Source: Gammaproteobacteria bacterium (GTDB lineage: Bacteria > Pseudomonadota > Gammaproteobacteria > Competibacterales > Competibacteraceae). From it: DNA of 36,154 nt. A program made the translations under genes and the position numbers. The notes under the pieces are model-generated. The model made no database searches, had not been told where the DNA came from, and worked only from the letters and a program-made list of their open reading frames with translations. The stretch's first letter is position 1. The number at the start of each line of letters is the position of its first letter. This document shows positions 17,795 to 26,037 of the stretch, piece by piece. The stretch lies in the NCBI GenBank assembly GCA_024234995.1, contig JACKNF010000024.1, positions 1 through 36,154 on the forward strand. The letters run 5' to 3'.

Positions 17795-18379
17795 ATTGCT
17801 TTTCCTTGATTAATAAAATCAGTGACTTAATTTGCCGTTTTTGCACCTTAATCCCCATATAACCTTCCAGGGTGATTCCAGACAGCCATCCTATCCCGGA
17901 TTGTACTCTCCCCTACTCCTCCGCGAACCCTCTTTCCCTTAACTTCACAGTGTTGTTGCTTTGATAATTCATGCCTCGTCTGGCAACTCACCACCTTCTC
18001 TCCACAGGGAACCAAAATAATAAAATAGTCTATAAAAATCATTAGGTTATTTATTTCTAGTAAAATCAAATAACTATTTGATTTAAATTAAATATTTTCT
18101 ATTTTGTTGCACATTGCCTTAAAACTCAGTTTGCTATGCCTTGCACCATCTGACAATCAAAAGCATTTTTATTTTCCTAAAAACAAAATATTATTAACAT
18201 ATTGAATTAAATAATCATTTAAAAATTTTGTCATTGAAGAAGTTTTTTATTTAACTATATGATATTTAATAATATTAAATGAATTAATCGATGATCAAAA
18301 ATTATTCACTAAATATAATGAAATATTTATTTGGCAATTAGATACTTGCAAAATGTTTTTTATATATGCTTTCATAAGG
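17795..18379. other. Large non-coding gap, mostly extremely A+T-rich
   Basis: No credible gene was found here. From about 18010 to 18375 the sequence is dominated by A and T runs and short palindromes, such as AAATCAAAT/ATTTGATTT at 18063-18071 and 18076-18084. This is the composition typical of intrinsically bent or nucleoid-protein-bound DNA. It ends just upstream of the structured leader. -35-like elements such as TTGGCA and TTGCAA occur near 18331-18352, but no well-spaced promoter can be fixed. A 73-codon minus-strand frame at 17848-18069 has no ribosome binding site and no recognisable domain. Confidence 0.5.
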
Positions 18380-18612
18380 CTGCAATGCTGTATTGCAGTA
18401 TGTTCCTGCCATAGGTCTGTAGCGTTGAAAACACGGCCTAGGAACATCAGGCGACACCGGTCACCGGGGCTGGCACCCCGATCCGGAGTTGCTTAGGTCG
18501 GACCCGAGAGGCGAACGGAGCAATCCGGATCGATTTATGGAGGATTTCCCTTAGGTTTAAGGAACACGGGTCCATCGAGCACTATTAGTTCGTGCTGATT
18601 AACGACGGAGGT
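18380..18612 (+). promoter_or_regulatory. Candidate structured 5' leader RNA of the lytic transglycosylase gene
   Basis: About 230 nt upstream of 18617 hold a dense series of stems. P1 pairs CTGCAAT with ATTGCAG (18380-18386, 18392-18398). P2 pairs ATGTTCCT-GCC with GGC-CT-AGGAACAT (18400-18410, 18435-18447). P3 pairs CGGGG with CCCCG (18465-18469, 18476-18480). P4 is 13 bp with one bulge (18480-18493, 18519-18531). P5 pairs CCTTA with TAAGG (18549-18553, 18558-18562). P6 pairs AGCAC with GTGCT (18578-18582, 18592-18596). The P4 loop sequence GGACCCG (18500-18506) is complementary to CGGGTCC (18567-18573), allowing a pseudoknot. The element ends at the GGAGGT at 18607-18612. It matches no riboswitch consensus that I can recall. 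Confidence 0.5.
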
Positions 18613-18616
18613 CTTT

Positions 18617-19264
18617 ATGGAATTCACAGAATACGTCAAGGAACGACTTGCTCTGACCCTTAAGTCAGGTCTGTTGTGCGCGGCCATGCTGATGCCCGCA
18701 ACAACGCTGGCTCAATCGCCGGAGATGGTCCGTAGCGATGATGAGTCCACTAACATCACTACCACGGCCATGGAAGCGGAAGACACCGCCGCCAGCTCCA
18801 CCGCCACCTCGTCCGCTGAGCAGCAGAAAATCACTCAGCTCTCCGGACACATTCAACGCACATACCGGGTTCCTGGAGCCAAGGCCCGGCATATCGTGAG
18901 TGAAGCTTTTCGCAATGCGAAGAAACATCAATTGGATCCAGAATTGATCTTAGCTATTATCGCCGTTGAGTCCACGTTCAAAGAACGGGCAGTAAGCCGG
19001 GTCGGCGCTCGGGGTCTTATGCAGGTGATGCCGGGCTCGCATGCCCGTAAGGTCAAGGATATCGGTGGTTCCCGCCAATTGTTCGACCCTGCAAAGAACA
19101 TCCACGTTGGTTCCCGGATCTTGGTCAACTACCTGGATGACCATTCCGGCAATCTGCGCCGGGCCCTGCTGAATTATAACGGCAGTCTGGGTACACGCTC
19201 GTCCTTCCCAGACCGGGTCATCCGCATCTACCGCAACCTAAAACGGGTCACGACCGAGGGTTGA
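18617..19264 (+). CDS. Secreted lytic transglycosylase (SLT domain)
   Basis: A 215-residue protein. An N-terminal signal sequence (hydrophobic core LCAAMLMPATTLA, end near residue 33) is followed by a Ser/Thr/Ala/Glu-rich linker to about 70. The Slt70-type domain then has catalytic E118 in AIIAVESTF, then GARGLMQVMPG and the ALLNYNG motif. Such enzymes cleave the MurNAc-GlcNAc bond of peptidoglycan with formation of 1,6-anhydro-MurNAc. It acts in the periplasm or at the outer membrane; no lipobox Cys was seen. GGAGGT stands five bases before the ATG. It has an unusually long, structured upstream region, suggesting post-transcriptional control. Confidence 0.9.
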   Translation: MEFTEYVKERLALTLKSGLLCAAMLMPATTLAQSPEMVRSDDESTNITTTAMEAEDTAASSTATSSAEQQKITQLSGHIQRTYRVPGAKARHIVSEAFRNAKKHQLDPELILAIIAVESTFKERAVSRVGARGLMQVMPGSHARKVKDIGGSRQLFDPAKNIHVGSRILVNYLDDHSGNLRRALLNYNGSLGTRSSFPDRVIRIYRNLKRVTTEG

Positions 19265-19311
19265 GCGTAACCACTCTAGGGCTTTTGCTAACGGTTGTAG
19301 AGCGGGGGCAG

Positions 19312-19344
19312 GCTTCTAAGCCTGTTCAAACACAGGCTAGAAGC
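19312..19344. repeat. REP-like hairpin after the transglycosylase gene
   Basis: GCTTCT-A-AGCCTGT (19312-19325) pairs with ACAGGCT-AGAAGC (19332-19344), a 13-bp stem with one bulged A and a 6-nt loop. No T tract follows. It may be a dispersed extragenic palindrome or a processing/termination hairpin. The 19265-19454 gap holds no convincing gene. Confidence 0.45.
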
Positions 19345-19454
19345 TCGTGTTACGTCATGTTGGCAAAGGCCCTGGAAATTTTGCACGGGATCCATCGCAG
19401 TTGCTGTAGATTCATTATAATTATGAATTTAACCACTGGCCGTGATCCGACCCC

Positions 19455-20030
19455 ATGCCCCATCTTGCTCCTGATCCCGCTGTTCTGGCGGAACAACTAA
19501 ACCCCTGCCGTCCCCTGCCGCCAGTGGATCACTGGAACCCGCCCCTGCTTGGCGACATGGACCTGCGCATCGCCCGCAATGGTACCTGGCACCACGAAGG
19601 CGCACCCATCCACCGTGAAAGGCTGGTTCGTCTGTTTGCCTCCATTCTGCGCCAGGATGAGGATGGGCAATATTATCTGGTGACGCCTGTTGAAAAATGG
19701 CGGATCCGGGTAGACGATGCACCGTTTCTTGCCATCAGGCTCGACGTTACCGGTATGGGTGCCAACCAGAATTTGACTTTCACCACTAACGTTGGTGATC
19801 TCACCATCGCTGGCCCTGAACATCCGCTGACCGTCGAATACCACACCCCTGGCGGTGAACCTTCACCCTATGTCCATGTACGCGGCCGGTTACGCGCTTT
19901 ATTGAGCCGGGCGGTTTTTGTGGAATTAGCGGAACTGGTTGAAAAACAAGAGATTGCCAGCGATCATTTCTATGGGGTATGGAGCCAAGGGCAATTCTTT
20001 AGCCTTGGCCGGCTGGACAGCGGAACTTGA
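19455..20030 (+). CDS. DUF1285 domain protein
   Basis: A 191-residue soluble protein. The segment from about residue 35 (DMDLRIARNGTWHHEGAPI, then RERLVRLFASIL and YYLVTPVEKWRIRVDDAPF) is characteristic of DUF1285, a proteobacterial family of unknown function with a small beta-rich fold. The gene starts at an ATG with no clear ribosome binding site, so the first 20-30 residues, which are proline-rich, may not all be translated. It is followed 16 nt later by the GTG-started gene at 20047, so the two are probably co-transcribed. No catalytic residues can be proposed. Confidence 0.85.
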   Translation: MPHLAPDPAVLAEQLNPCRPLPPVDHWNPPLLGDMDLRIARNGTWHHEGAPIHRERLVRLFASILRQDEDGQYYLVTPVEKWRIRVDDAPFLAIRLDVTGMGANQNLTFTTNVGDLTIAGPEHPLTVEYHTPGGEPSPYVHVRGRLRALLSRAVFVELAELVEKQEIASDHFYGVWSQGQFFSLGRLDSGT

Positions 20031-20046
20031 CTCCCAAGGATGACCT

Positions 20047-21486
20047 GTGAGCCAACGCCTCTTGACAACGCTGCGTGTGATCGTTTTGCTGCCCTCCTAT
20101 CTGCTGGTTCTTCTAATCCGTGTGATCAAATGGTTGATCGCGCCTCCCATCCTGGTGATCCAACTACTGATCGGTGTTCCATTGGCACTACTGCGAGTCC
20201 GGCAGCCAACCCAGCCACATTTTATTCTACTGACCGAAGCTGAACTCCCTGACGCTCCTTGGATTGCCTTGACGGATGGCGCTGAAGCGCTGGCTGCCGA
20301 TGGCTTCGTCCACCAGGGCGATTTCCGCTGTGACAAACTGATTCAGAATGCGGTGCTATGGCTACGGCTGCTAGTACAGCATGAACAAGGTATCGGAGCG
20401 ATAATCGCCTACGTTGAATTCAAGATAGGCGGACCACCCTGCCGACAATTTACCGAGTTTTCGACCGAGTTTGACGATGGTCGAGTACTGACCACCAATA
20501 ACCTCAATTTGCCCTATAGCTTGCCACCCCCTTCTTATCTCGCCCGCATCCAATTAAAGGATGTCTGGGACTCGCGTGCGCTATACGTTGTGCATCGTGA
20601 GCTGGTTGCGTCTCTGCCACAAACCGTCAATCACGCCAAACTGGCACAAGCTGCCCACGGCTCAGCAAGCCTGCTGATCGATAACTACGTCCGCGAAATG
20701 CAAGCATTAATTCAACAAGGGTGGGTACAGGAAATGACTGGCCAAGGCATGGTCCGCGCGCGTTTTTGGGGGGCGGTGGCAGGGATCTGGCGGCAAGCTT
20801 GGCCACTGGCCAGTTTGTATCTGCGCGCTGCTGACCGCCATTCTCGCCAGTTATTAGCTGAGCATGGCATTGATACTGCTGAATTCACCGGCGGCGCTAT
20901 CTCTATCGTCGTTGACCGCCAACCCATGCCCATCGAAGCTGATGCTATCACTACCGTCTCCGCTGGCCACGAATATGCGCAACCACTAGCCTTGCGTACT
21001 GACCCAGGCGCTGTTCTGGAATCGATTACTGTGGAACTGGATCGTGATACAGATGGAGCGGTGGCCCCCTGCGAATTCCGTTATTCTTTTCGCAGTTGCA
21101 AGCACCAGCCTGAGCGGCGTATCCGCCGGCTGTGCAGTTTCGACATCCTGCTCGATCCGGACACCCGTTCATTAGCGGTCACTGCGATGGAGCGTGAATC
21201 TGAACAAGCCACTGACGAGAGTGAATGGGAGTCGATGCTGGAAAATTCATCATTGCAACCACCATTGCGGCTCGGCCCATGGCTGCATGACCTTGATACG
21301 ATAATACCCATCGCCCTGAAGGCACTGAATGCCCGTGCCAGCACCCATCACATCGAAGCAGATTCAGCTTCGTTGCACATTGATGAAGATGGAACCTTAC
21401 GCTGGCAAGTGGTCGCCTGGATGGAGGATGAAATGCCGTTGCATGTAATAATTAATGCACGCACCGGCCTGGTAATTGAATCCTGA
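20047..21486 (+). CDS. Membrane-anchored protein of unknown function
   Basis: A 479-residue protein that I do not recognise. Two closely spaced hydrophobic helices at about 9-26 and 28-50 anchor the N-terminus; the remaining ~430 residues look soluble, with mixed alpha/beta composition. No catalytic motif was seen. The start is a GTG with AAGGA eight bases upstream; the ATG at 20040 is in another frame. It follows the DUF1285 gene by 16 nt and precedes qmcA by 126 nt, so it belongs to a run of plus-strand envelope-related genes. It could be cytoplasmic or periplasmic depending on the unknown orientation of the anchor. Confidence 0.7.
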   Translation: MSQRLLTTLRVIVLLPSYLLVLLIRVIKWLIAPPILVIQLLIGVPLALLRVRQPTQPHFILLTEAELPDAPWIALTDGAEALAADGFVHQGDFRCDKLIQNAVLWLRLLVQHEQGIGAIIAYVEFKIGGPPCRQFTEFSTEFDDGRVLTTNNLNLPYSLPPPSYLARIQLKDVWDSRALYVVHRELVASLPQTVNHAKLAQAAHGSASLLIDNYVREMQALIQQGWVQEMTGQGMVRARFWGAVAGIWRQAWPLASLYLRAADRHSRQLLAEHGIDTAEFTGGAISIVVDRQPMPIEADAITTVSAGHEYAQPLALRTDPGAVLESITVELDRDTDGAVAPCEFRYSFRSCKHQPERRIRRLCSFDILLDPDTRSLAVTAMERESEQATDESEWESMLENSSLQPPLRLGPWLHDLDTIIPIALKALNARASTHHIEADSASLHIDEDGTLRWQVVAWMEDEMPLHVIINARTGLVIES

Positions 21487-21612
21487 AAGACCAATACCGG
21501 ATTCCTTTCCTTATTCTGCCTTCTCCCACTCATGGGAAAGGGTCACCATTATTCATGGTTCTTCAGCTAGACTTGTTTCCCAAATCCAGCTCATCCATAG
21601 AGGAGCCCAGCC

Positions 21613-22545
21613 ATGTTGGAAGGTTTTTCCGTTTTTGTCATTGGATTCGCAGTCTTCGCCGTGATCCTGATCTTCCTGGGTGTTAAATCAGTGCCACAAG
21701 GTATGGAATACACAGTCGAACGCTTTGGGCGCTACACGGAAACCATGCGTCCCGGACTCAATCTTATTATCCCGATCATCGATCGTATTGGCCGCAAAAT
21801 CAGTATGATGGAAACAGTTCTGGATGTTCCATCGCAGGAGATCATTACCAAAGATAACGCCATGATTCAGGTCGATGGCGTGGTATTCTATCAAGTGCTG
21901 GATGCCGCCAAAGCCGCCTACGAAGTCAATAATCTGGAATTTGCCACTCTCAATCTGACCATGACTAATATCCGCACCGTCATGGGCTCAATGGATCTGG
22001 ATGAATTGTTATCTAAGCGTGATGAAATCAATGCCCGATTATTGACTGTGGTGGATGAAGCGACAACGCCCTGGGGTCTCAAGGTTACCCGCATCGAGAT
22101 CAAGGACATCGCTCCGCCTAAGGATTTGGTCGACTCCATGGCCCGGCAAATGAAGGCTGAACGCGACAAACGGGCTTCGATCCTTACTGCGGAGGGCGCA
22201 CGGCAGGCGGCTATCTTACAAGCCGAAGGACTTAAACAGGCCGCGATTCTGGAAGCCGAGGGCCGCAAGGAATCAGCCTTTCGCGACGCCGATGCGCGCG
22301 AACGGCTGGCTCAGGCTGAAGCCCGGGCTACCTTAATGTTGTCGGAAGCGATTGGCAAAGGTGACGTAAAAGCGATCAACTATTTTGTGGCGCAGAAATA
22401 TGTGGAAGCGATCACAAAACTGGCGGCAGCGCCGAATCAGAAGGTACTCCTGATGCCACTCGACACATCAGGGCTGGTGGGTACACTGGCCGGTGTCGCC
22501 GAGCTGGCACAGGAAGCATTGAGTAAGGCTGGAGCACGCTCGTGA
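21613..22545 (+). CDS. qmcA: SPFH/stomatin-like membrane protein QmcA
   Basis: A 310-residue band-7 protein. One N-terminal membrane helix (about 5-25) is followed by the SPFH domain (VPQGMEYTVERFGRYTETMRPGLN ... SQEIITKDNAMIQVDGVV, in part). An alanine/glutamate-rich coiled coil comes next (about 190-245, repeated AAILQAEG-type units), then a C-terminal SGLVGTLAGV tail. Members form large membrane-microdomain rings and influence the FtsH protease. It overlaps the NfeD-like gene by one base, the classical stomatin/NfeD pair (E. coli qmcA-ybbJ). GAGG lies about ten bases before the ATG. Confidence 0.93.
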   Translation: MLEGFSVFVIGFAVFAVILIFLGVKSVPQGMEYTVERFGRYTETMRPGLNLIIPIIDRIGRKISMMETVLDVPSQEIITKDNAMIQVDGVVFYQVLDAAKAAYEVNNLEFATLNLTMTNIRTVMGSMDLDELLSKRDEINARLLTVVDEATTPWGLKVTRIEIKDIAPPKDLVDSMARQMKAERDKRASILTAEGARQAAILQAEGLKQAAILEAEGRKESAFRDADARERLAQAEARATLMLSEAIGKGDVKAINYFVAQKYVEAITKLAAAPNQKVLLMPLDTSGLVGTLAGVAELAQEALSKAGARS

Positions 22546-22994
22546 TGATCAGTCTGCTGGAACCAATGTACTGGAACTGGTGGCTATCCGGTGTCGTACT
22601 GATGGCAGTGGAAGCCATCGCCCCTGGCTTCTTCTTCCTGTGGATGGGCGTGGCGGCGCTGCTGGTGGGGCTGATACTGACTGTGCTCCCCGAATTAGCA
22701 TGGACTTGGCAGGTATTCTTGTTTGCCCTGCTATCAGTCGGTTCTATCGTCGCCTGGCGGCTACGGTTACGCCGGCATCCCACCCGCACAGCCGATCCCC
22801 TCCTCAACCGTCGTGGTCACCAGTATGTCGGACGGATATTCACCTTGGATATGCCCGTCATCAACGGTCACGGCAAAATCCGAGTAGACGACAGCACCTG
22901 GAAAGTACTGGTCGAGCAGGACTGCCCAGCCGGCACCCGGCTCCGGATTACCGGAGTGGAAGGGGTGATGCTCAAAGGCGAAATCGAGAAATAA
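22545..22994 (+). CDS. NfeD family protein, partner of QmcA
   Basis: A 149-residue protein, the short NfeD1b type. Two to three membrane helices (about 10-75) are followed by an OB-fold domain (from about 88; QYVGRIFTLD ... INGHGKIRVDDSTWKVL ... VTGVEG-like end). It corresponds to E. coli YbbJ. The chosen ATG lies in TGATG, overlapping the qmcA stop; a GTG one codon upstream is the alternative. Translational coupling with qmcA is likely. NfeD proteins bind stomatins through this domain and are thought to help assemble the SPFH scaffold. Confidence 0.9.
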   Translation: MISLLEPMYWNWWLSGVVLMAVEAIAPGFFFLWMGVAALLVGLILTVLPELAWTWQVFLFALLSVGSIVAWRLRLRRHPTRTADPLLNRRGHQYVGRIFTLDMPVINGHGKIRVDDSTWKVLVEQDCPAGTRLRITGVEGVMLKGEIEK

Positions 22995-23042
22995 CAGTGC
23001 CGCTGCACCTCTCCCCGGTCTGTGAGTGAGCAGCGGAAATCA

Positions 23043-23564
23043 TCACATCTTCTGCAAGGCCTGTTCATAAACCTGGCACACATCCCTACTGAAACCCACG
23101 AGGTAAACCATCCCAATCTGGTCATCACTGGCAAGAAAATTCCGGACCTCCCGTACTGCAATGTGCGCTGCTGCTTCTAATGGATAGCCATACACCCCAC
23201 AACTGATAGCGGGAAAGGCAATGGTACGAATTCCTTGTTCCGCCGCCAGCCGCAGGCTGTGATGATAACAAGATACCAATAATTCCGGTTCGCCCCGATC
23301 ACCCCCCTGCCAAACGGGTCCGACAGTATGAATCACATAACGAGCGGGCAACCGGTAGCCATGCGTCAGCTTGGCCTGACCGGTTTCACAGCCTCCCAAT
23401 GCACGGCACTCGGCTAACAATTCCGGGCCGGCTGCGCGATGAATTGCGCCATCCACACCGCCGCCACCCAGCAGCGAACGATTGGCAGCATTGACGATGG
23501 CATCAACCGGTAACCGGGTAATATCATCGGAAATGATCTGGATACGGCTGGAACGCATAAGCAT
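23043..23564 (-). CDS. Macrodomain protein, probable O-acetyl-ADP-ribose deacetylase
   Basis: A 173-residue macrodomain. It shows the MacroD/YmdB signatures: DAIVNAANRSLLGGGGVDGAIH (in part), the GPELLAECR segment, the CETGQAKLTHGYRLP strand, and the distal loop FPAISCGVYGYPLE. These residues bind and hydrolyse ADP-ribose derivatives such as O-acetyl-ADP-ribose or ADP-ribosylated side chains. The ATG at 23564 was preferred over the upstream GTG at 23573 because GAGGTG stands six bases before it. It is transcribed alone on the minus strand among plus-strand genes, so its physiological partner is unclear. Confidence 0.92.
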   Translation of the reverse strand: MLMRSSRIQIISDDITRLPVDAIVNAANRSLLGGGGVDGAIHRAAGPELLAECRALGGCETGQAKLTHGYRLPARYVIHTVGPVWQGGDRGEPELLVSCYHHSLRLAAEQGIRTIAFPAISCGVYGYPLEAAAHIAVREVRNFLASDDQIGMVYLVGFSRDVCQVYEQALQKM

Positions 23565-23656
23565 CTCAATCACCTCGCAACAATGCGCTTTTCAAAAATT
23601 CAGGAATGTAATTCCTATAGTTATAGTCCTCACCCACTCAATATTTTTCTGCGAAC

Positions 23657-24889
23657 ATGGCTTCTAGCGCTCCTTCTGATCAAGGCGTCGCCCCGCTTTG
23701 GCAGTATGTCGCCGTAACTGATTACTGCCCCCCGGCTGTAACTGTCGAGCACACAGTCCGGACCGGGCTAAGTGCCTTCTGGCAACACTTTTGCACCAAA
23801 GAGCCGCCACCGGAAACCCCCTTCAAAACTGAAGAGGAATTGCAATCCATTCCTGGGATCTTGTTGGAGCGCATCGCCCCCGCGCCGGATGGGCAGCGAG
23901 CAGCACTGGCGCTGGACGAAGCACTCACCGCATGGTTAGACAGTGTTCAGATGGATCAACCGGTGGTGCTCGTACTCCATCCTCCCTATGGAATGCATGG
24001 CGATATTTTAAAGGCATGGGCCGGGCTTCACGAGTGGCGGGTTCTACCGCCGCCAACGACAGGTCAGATTTTCAGGCGGGAAACTGACTGGATCATGAGC
24101 GGGTCGGCAAACCTGACATCCTGGGTGTTGCCTAATCTGGAACGTTGCTATTTGCGGCATGCCCACGGACTGACTCTGGTGCGCCGTCTGCTGGACCAAG
24201 CCTGCTCTGGCGCGCTGGGGCGTGGTGTTATTGGCTGCGATAGCTGGGCGTGGGCATTTCTACGCCGGGCTTGGTCCGGTGCAACGCCACCCCTGCTCAT
24301 CCTCCAGAGTTTTGATCAGCACCGCCTAGCACGCTGGTTTCAAAGTTTTGCGAGCAAATCGGGAATAAGCGATCTGATCTTCCGCCAAGCGGATAATGGC
24401 GATTACGTGTTGCCGCCACCAACAGACACCCAGAATGAATCAGCCAATATCAGTGATTTTTTGCAACAACTGGCAGCCTATAGCCGGGGAATTCCTGGTA
24501 TCGCCCATGCAATTTGGCGTGCCAGCCTACGTACTGCTCCCGATGAATTACCCAAAGATGCCAGCACGGCTAAAGAATCCACTTACCAGCCGACAACTCT
24601 CTGGATCACGCCGTGGCGCCGGTTCAAGCGGCCAGCCCCAACGACCGATCTGCTGCGCCAACATGCCTTCATTCTGCACACTCTGCTTCTACACAATGGC
24701 CTATCTGCTGAATGGTTATCGCAACTACTGCCAGCATCCTCTCAGCCGAGTCCGGCAACCTTATACCGCTTGGAAAGTGCTGGCCTAATAAAACAACAAC
24801 GCAATGGTTTCTGGCAAATTTCGCCTCTGGGTTATCCCGCCATACGGTTATTCCTGAAAAGTGAAGGGTATTTGACGGACGATCTCTAG
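23657..24889 (+). CDS. Unknown protein with a C-terminal winged-helix-like segment, beside MscS
   Basis: A 410-residue soluble protein with no recognised family. Residues about 105-225 look like an alpha/beta domain. The strand-loop VVLVLHPPYGMHGDIL sits where a P-loop might be but lacks GK(S/T), and RGVIGCDSWAWAFL resembles a later core strand. Residues about 335-405 read like a winged helix (LLLHNGLSAEWLSQLLP, then LYRLESAGLIKQQ, then GFWQISPLG). A DNA-binding or regulatory role is only a suggestion. It lies 9 nt before the MscS gene and should be co-transcribed with it. No ribosome binding site is obvious at the ATG. Confidence 0.65.
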   Translation: MASSAPSDQGVAPLWQYVAVTDYCPPAVTVEHTVRTGLSAFWQHFCTKEPPPETPFKTEEELQSIPGILLERIAPAPDGQRAALALDEALTAWLDSVQMDQPVVLVLHPPYGMHGDILKAWAGLHEWRVLPPPTTGQIFRRETDWIMSGSANLTSWVLPNLERCYLRHAHGLTLVRRLLDQACSGALGRGVIGCDSWAWAFLRRAWSGATPPLLILQSFDQHRLARWFQSFASKSGISDLIFRQADNGDYVLPPPTDTQNESANISDFLQQLAAYSRGIPGIAHAIWRASLRTAPDELPKDASTAKESTYQPTTLWITPWRRFKRPAPTTDLLRQHAFILHTLLLHNGLSAEWLSQLLPASSQPSPATLYRLESAGLIKQQRNGFWQISPLGYPAIRLFLKSEGYLTDDL

Positions 24890-24898
24890 AGACTGGTC

Positions 24899-25717
24899 AT
24901 GAGCAACGAGCAAACTGAAAATCTCGCAGCGCTGTTGGGTCATCTCACCGAGACCACCATCGTGCAAATCGTTTTGATCGTAGCCGGCACCTGGCTGCTG
25001 ATCGCACTAACACAACGCTTCTTACCCGTGCTGGCTGGTAAGCTGGCTGGCCGGAATCGCCTATACATGCTCGCCTTGGTACCAGCACTCCGGCTCTGCA
25101 TCATCACAGGCGCTGTCTTGCTTATCCTCCAGCGCGTGATCGAACCCACCCTAGAAAATCTGGTAGGTCTGCTGGGAGCGCTGGGCCTTGCAGTGGGGTT
25201 TGCCTCCAAGGATTACGTTAGTAGCCTGATTGCTGGGGTTGTGGCGTCCTATGAAATGCCCTACCGGCCTGGCGACTGGATCGAGATCGATGGAACCTAT
25301 GGTGAAGTGCAAGCCATTCGCTTGCGTACTGTGGAAATCGTCACCCCCGACGATACTGTTGCTCATATCCCGCATTTACAAATTTGGAATCAAACGATCC
25401 TCAATGCCAATGATGGCAGCCAGCATCTGCTGTGTGTGGCTAATTTCTATCTCCACCCCCGCCATAACGCCGTTCAAGTTCTAAAGCTACTCCACGACGT
25501 GGCCTTGACCAGTCCATTTTTGCAAATCGAACGGCCTATCAACGTGACCGTGCAGGAAAAGCCGTTTGGCACCCACTACTGCCTTAAGGCCTATCCCATC
25601 GACCCACGCCAGCAGTTTCATTTTGTGACCGATCTAACCGTGCGCGGCAAGGCGATGCTGCTCCAGCTGGGCGTGGAATCCGCGACCACTCCTGCTATTG
25701 CCGATCTAGCATCTTAA
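24899..25717 (+). CDS. Small-conductance mechanosensitive channel, MscS family
   Basis: A 272-residue minimal MscS. Helices at about 18-38 and 50-75 are followed by the pore-lining TM3 (LVGLLGALGLAVGFASKDYV; Gly/Ala packing pattern) and the beta domain (PYRPGDWIEIDGTYGEVQAI, then TPDDTVAHIPH). The C-terminal cytoplasmic alpha/beta part follows. Such channels open under membrane tension and release solutes after a drop in osmolarity. It follows the unknown gene at 23657-24889 by 9 nt. It is at the short end of the family, with no extra N-terminal helices. Confidence 0.92.
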   Translation: MSNEQTENLAALLGHLTETTIVQIVLIVAGTWLLIALTQRFLPVLAGKLAGRNRLYMLALVPALRLCIITGAVLLILQRVIEPTLENLVGLLGALGLAVGFASKDYVSSLIAGVVASYEMPYRPGDWIEIDGTYGEVQAIRLRTVEIVTPDDTVAHIPHLQIWNQTILNANDGSQHLLCVANFYLHPRHNAVQVLKLLHDVALTSPFLQIERPINVTVQEKPFGTHYCLKAYPIDPRQQFHFVTDLTVRGKAMLLQLGVESATTPAIADLAS

Positions 25718-25802
25718 GCCAGCACCATAACCGCTTCTGAATAGAATGCAGCGTTTAGTCGATTGGGATGCACACCGTGAAACCCCGTATCCTGGCCTAT
25801 CG

Positions 25803-25828
25803 TTGGGCAACGCCTCGCTTTTGCCCAA
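25803..25828. repeat. Inverted repeat in the gap after the MscS gene
   Basis: TTGGGCAA (25803-25810) and TTGCCCAA (25821-25828) form a perfect 8-bp stem with a 10-nt loop. Hairpins of this TTGGGC...GCCCAA type are often dispersed as extragenic palindromes in proteobacteria; it might also end the MscS transcript. The rest of the 320-nt gap from 25718 to 26037 shows no gene; plus-strand open frames there are antisense to rubredoxin or lack start signals. Confidence 0.45.
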
Positions 25829-26037
25829 TCTAGGACCGGCAAACAATAGGGTAAAACCTATGCAGAATTGGTATTAGCAACCCCAGGACAAATGGAATGG
25901 ACGCCTTCCACCTCTGGCGAGGGCTGAACTTGTGCTACCCGCCAAGTATCTCCGGCAGCGGGATTTTGTTCATGACGTCACCTCAATTGGAGGATGGACA
26001 GAAAGTAACGATACAAGGCCCCTGATGAAACCGCTTA

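Noticed and set aside
17848..18069. 73-codon minus-strand ORF in the A+T-rich gap
   Set aside because: No ribosome binding site, no domain, and it ends in low-complexity sequence.
18380..18612. Leader considered as a c-di-AMP (ydaO), c-di-GMP (GEMM) or cobalamin riboswitch
   Set aside because: The conserved sequence blocks of those classes, as far as I can recall them, are not present; kept as an unassigned structured leader.
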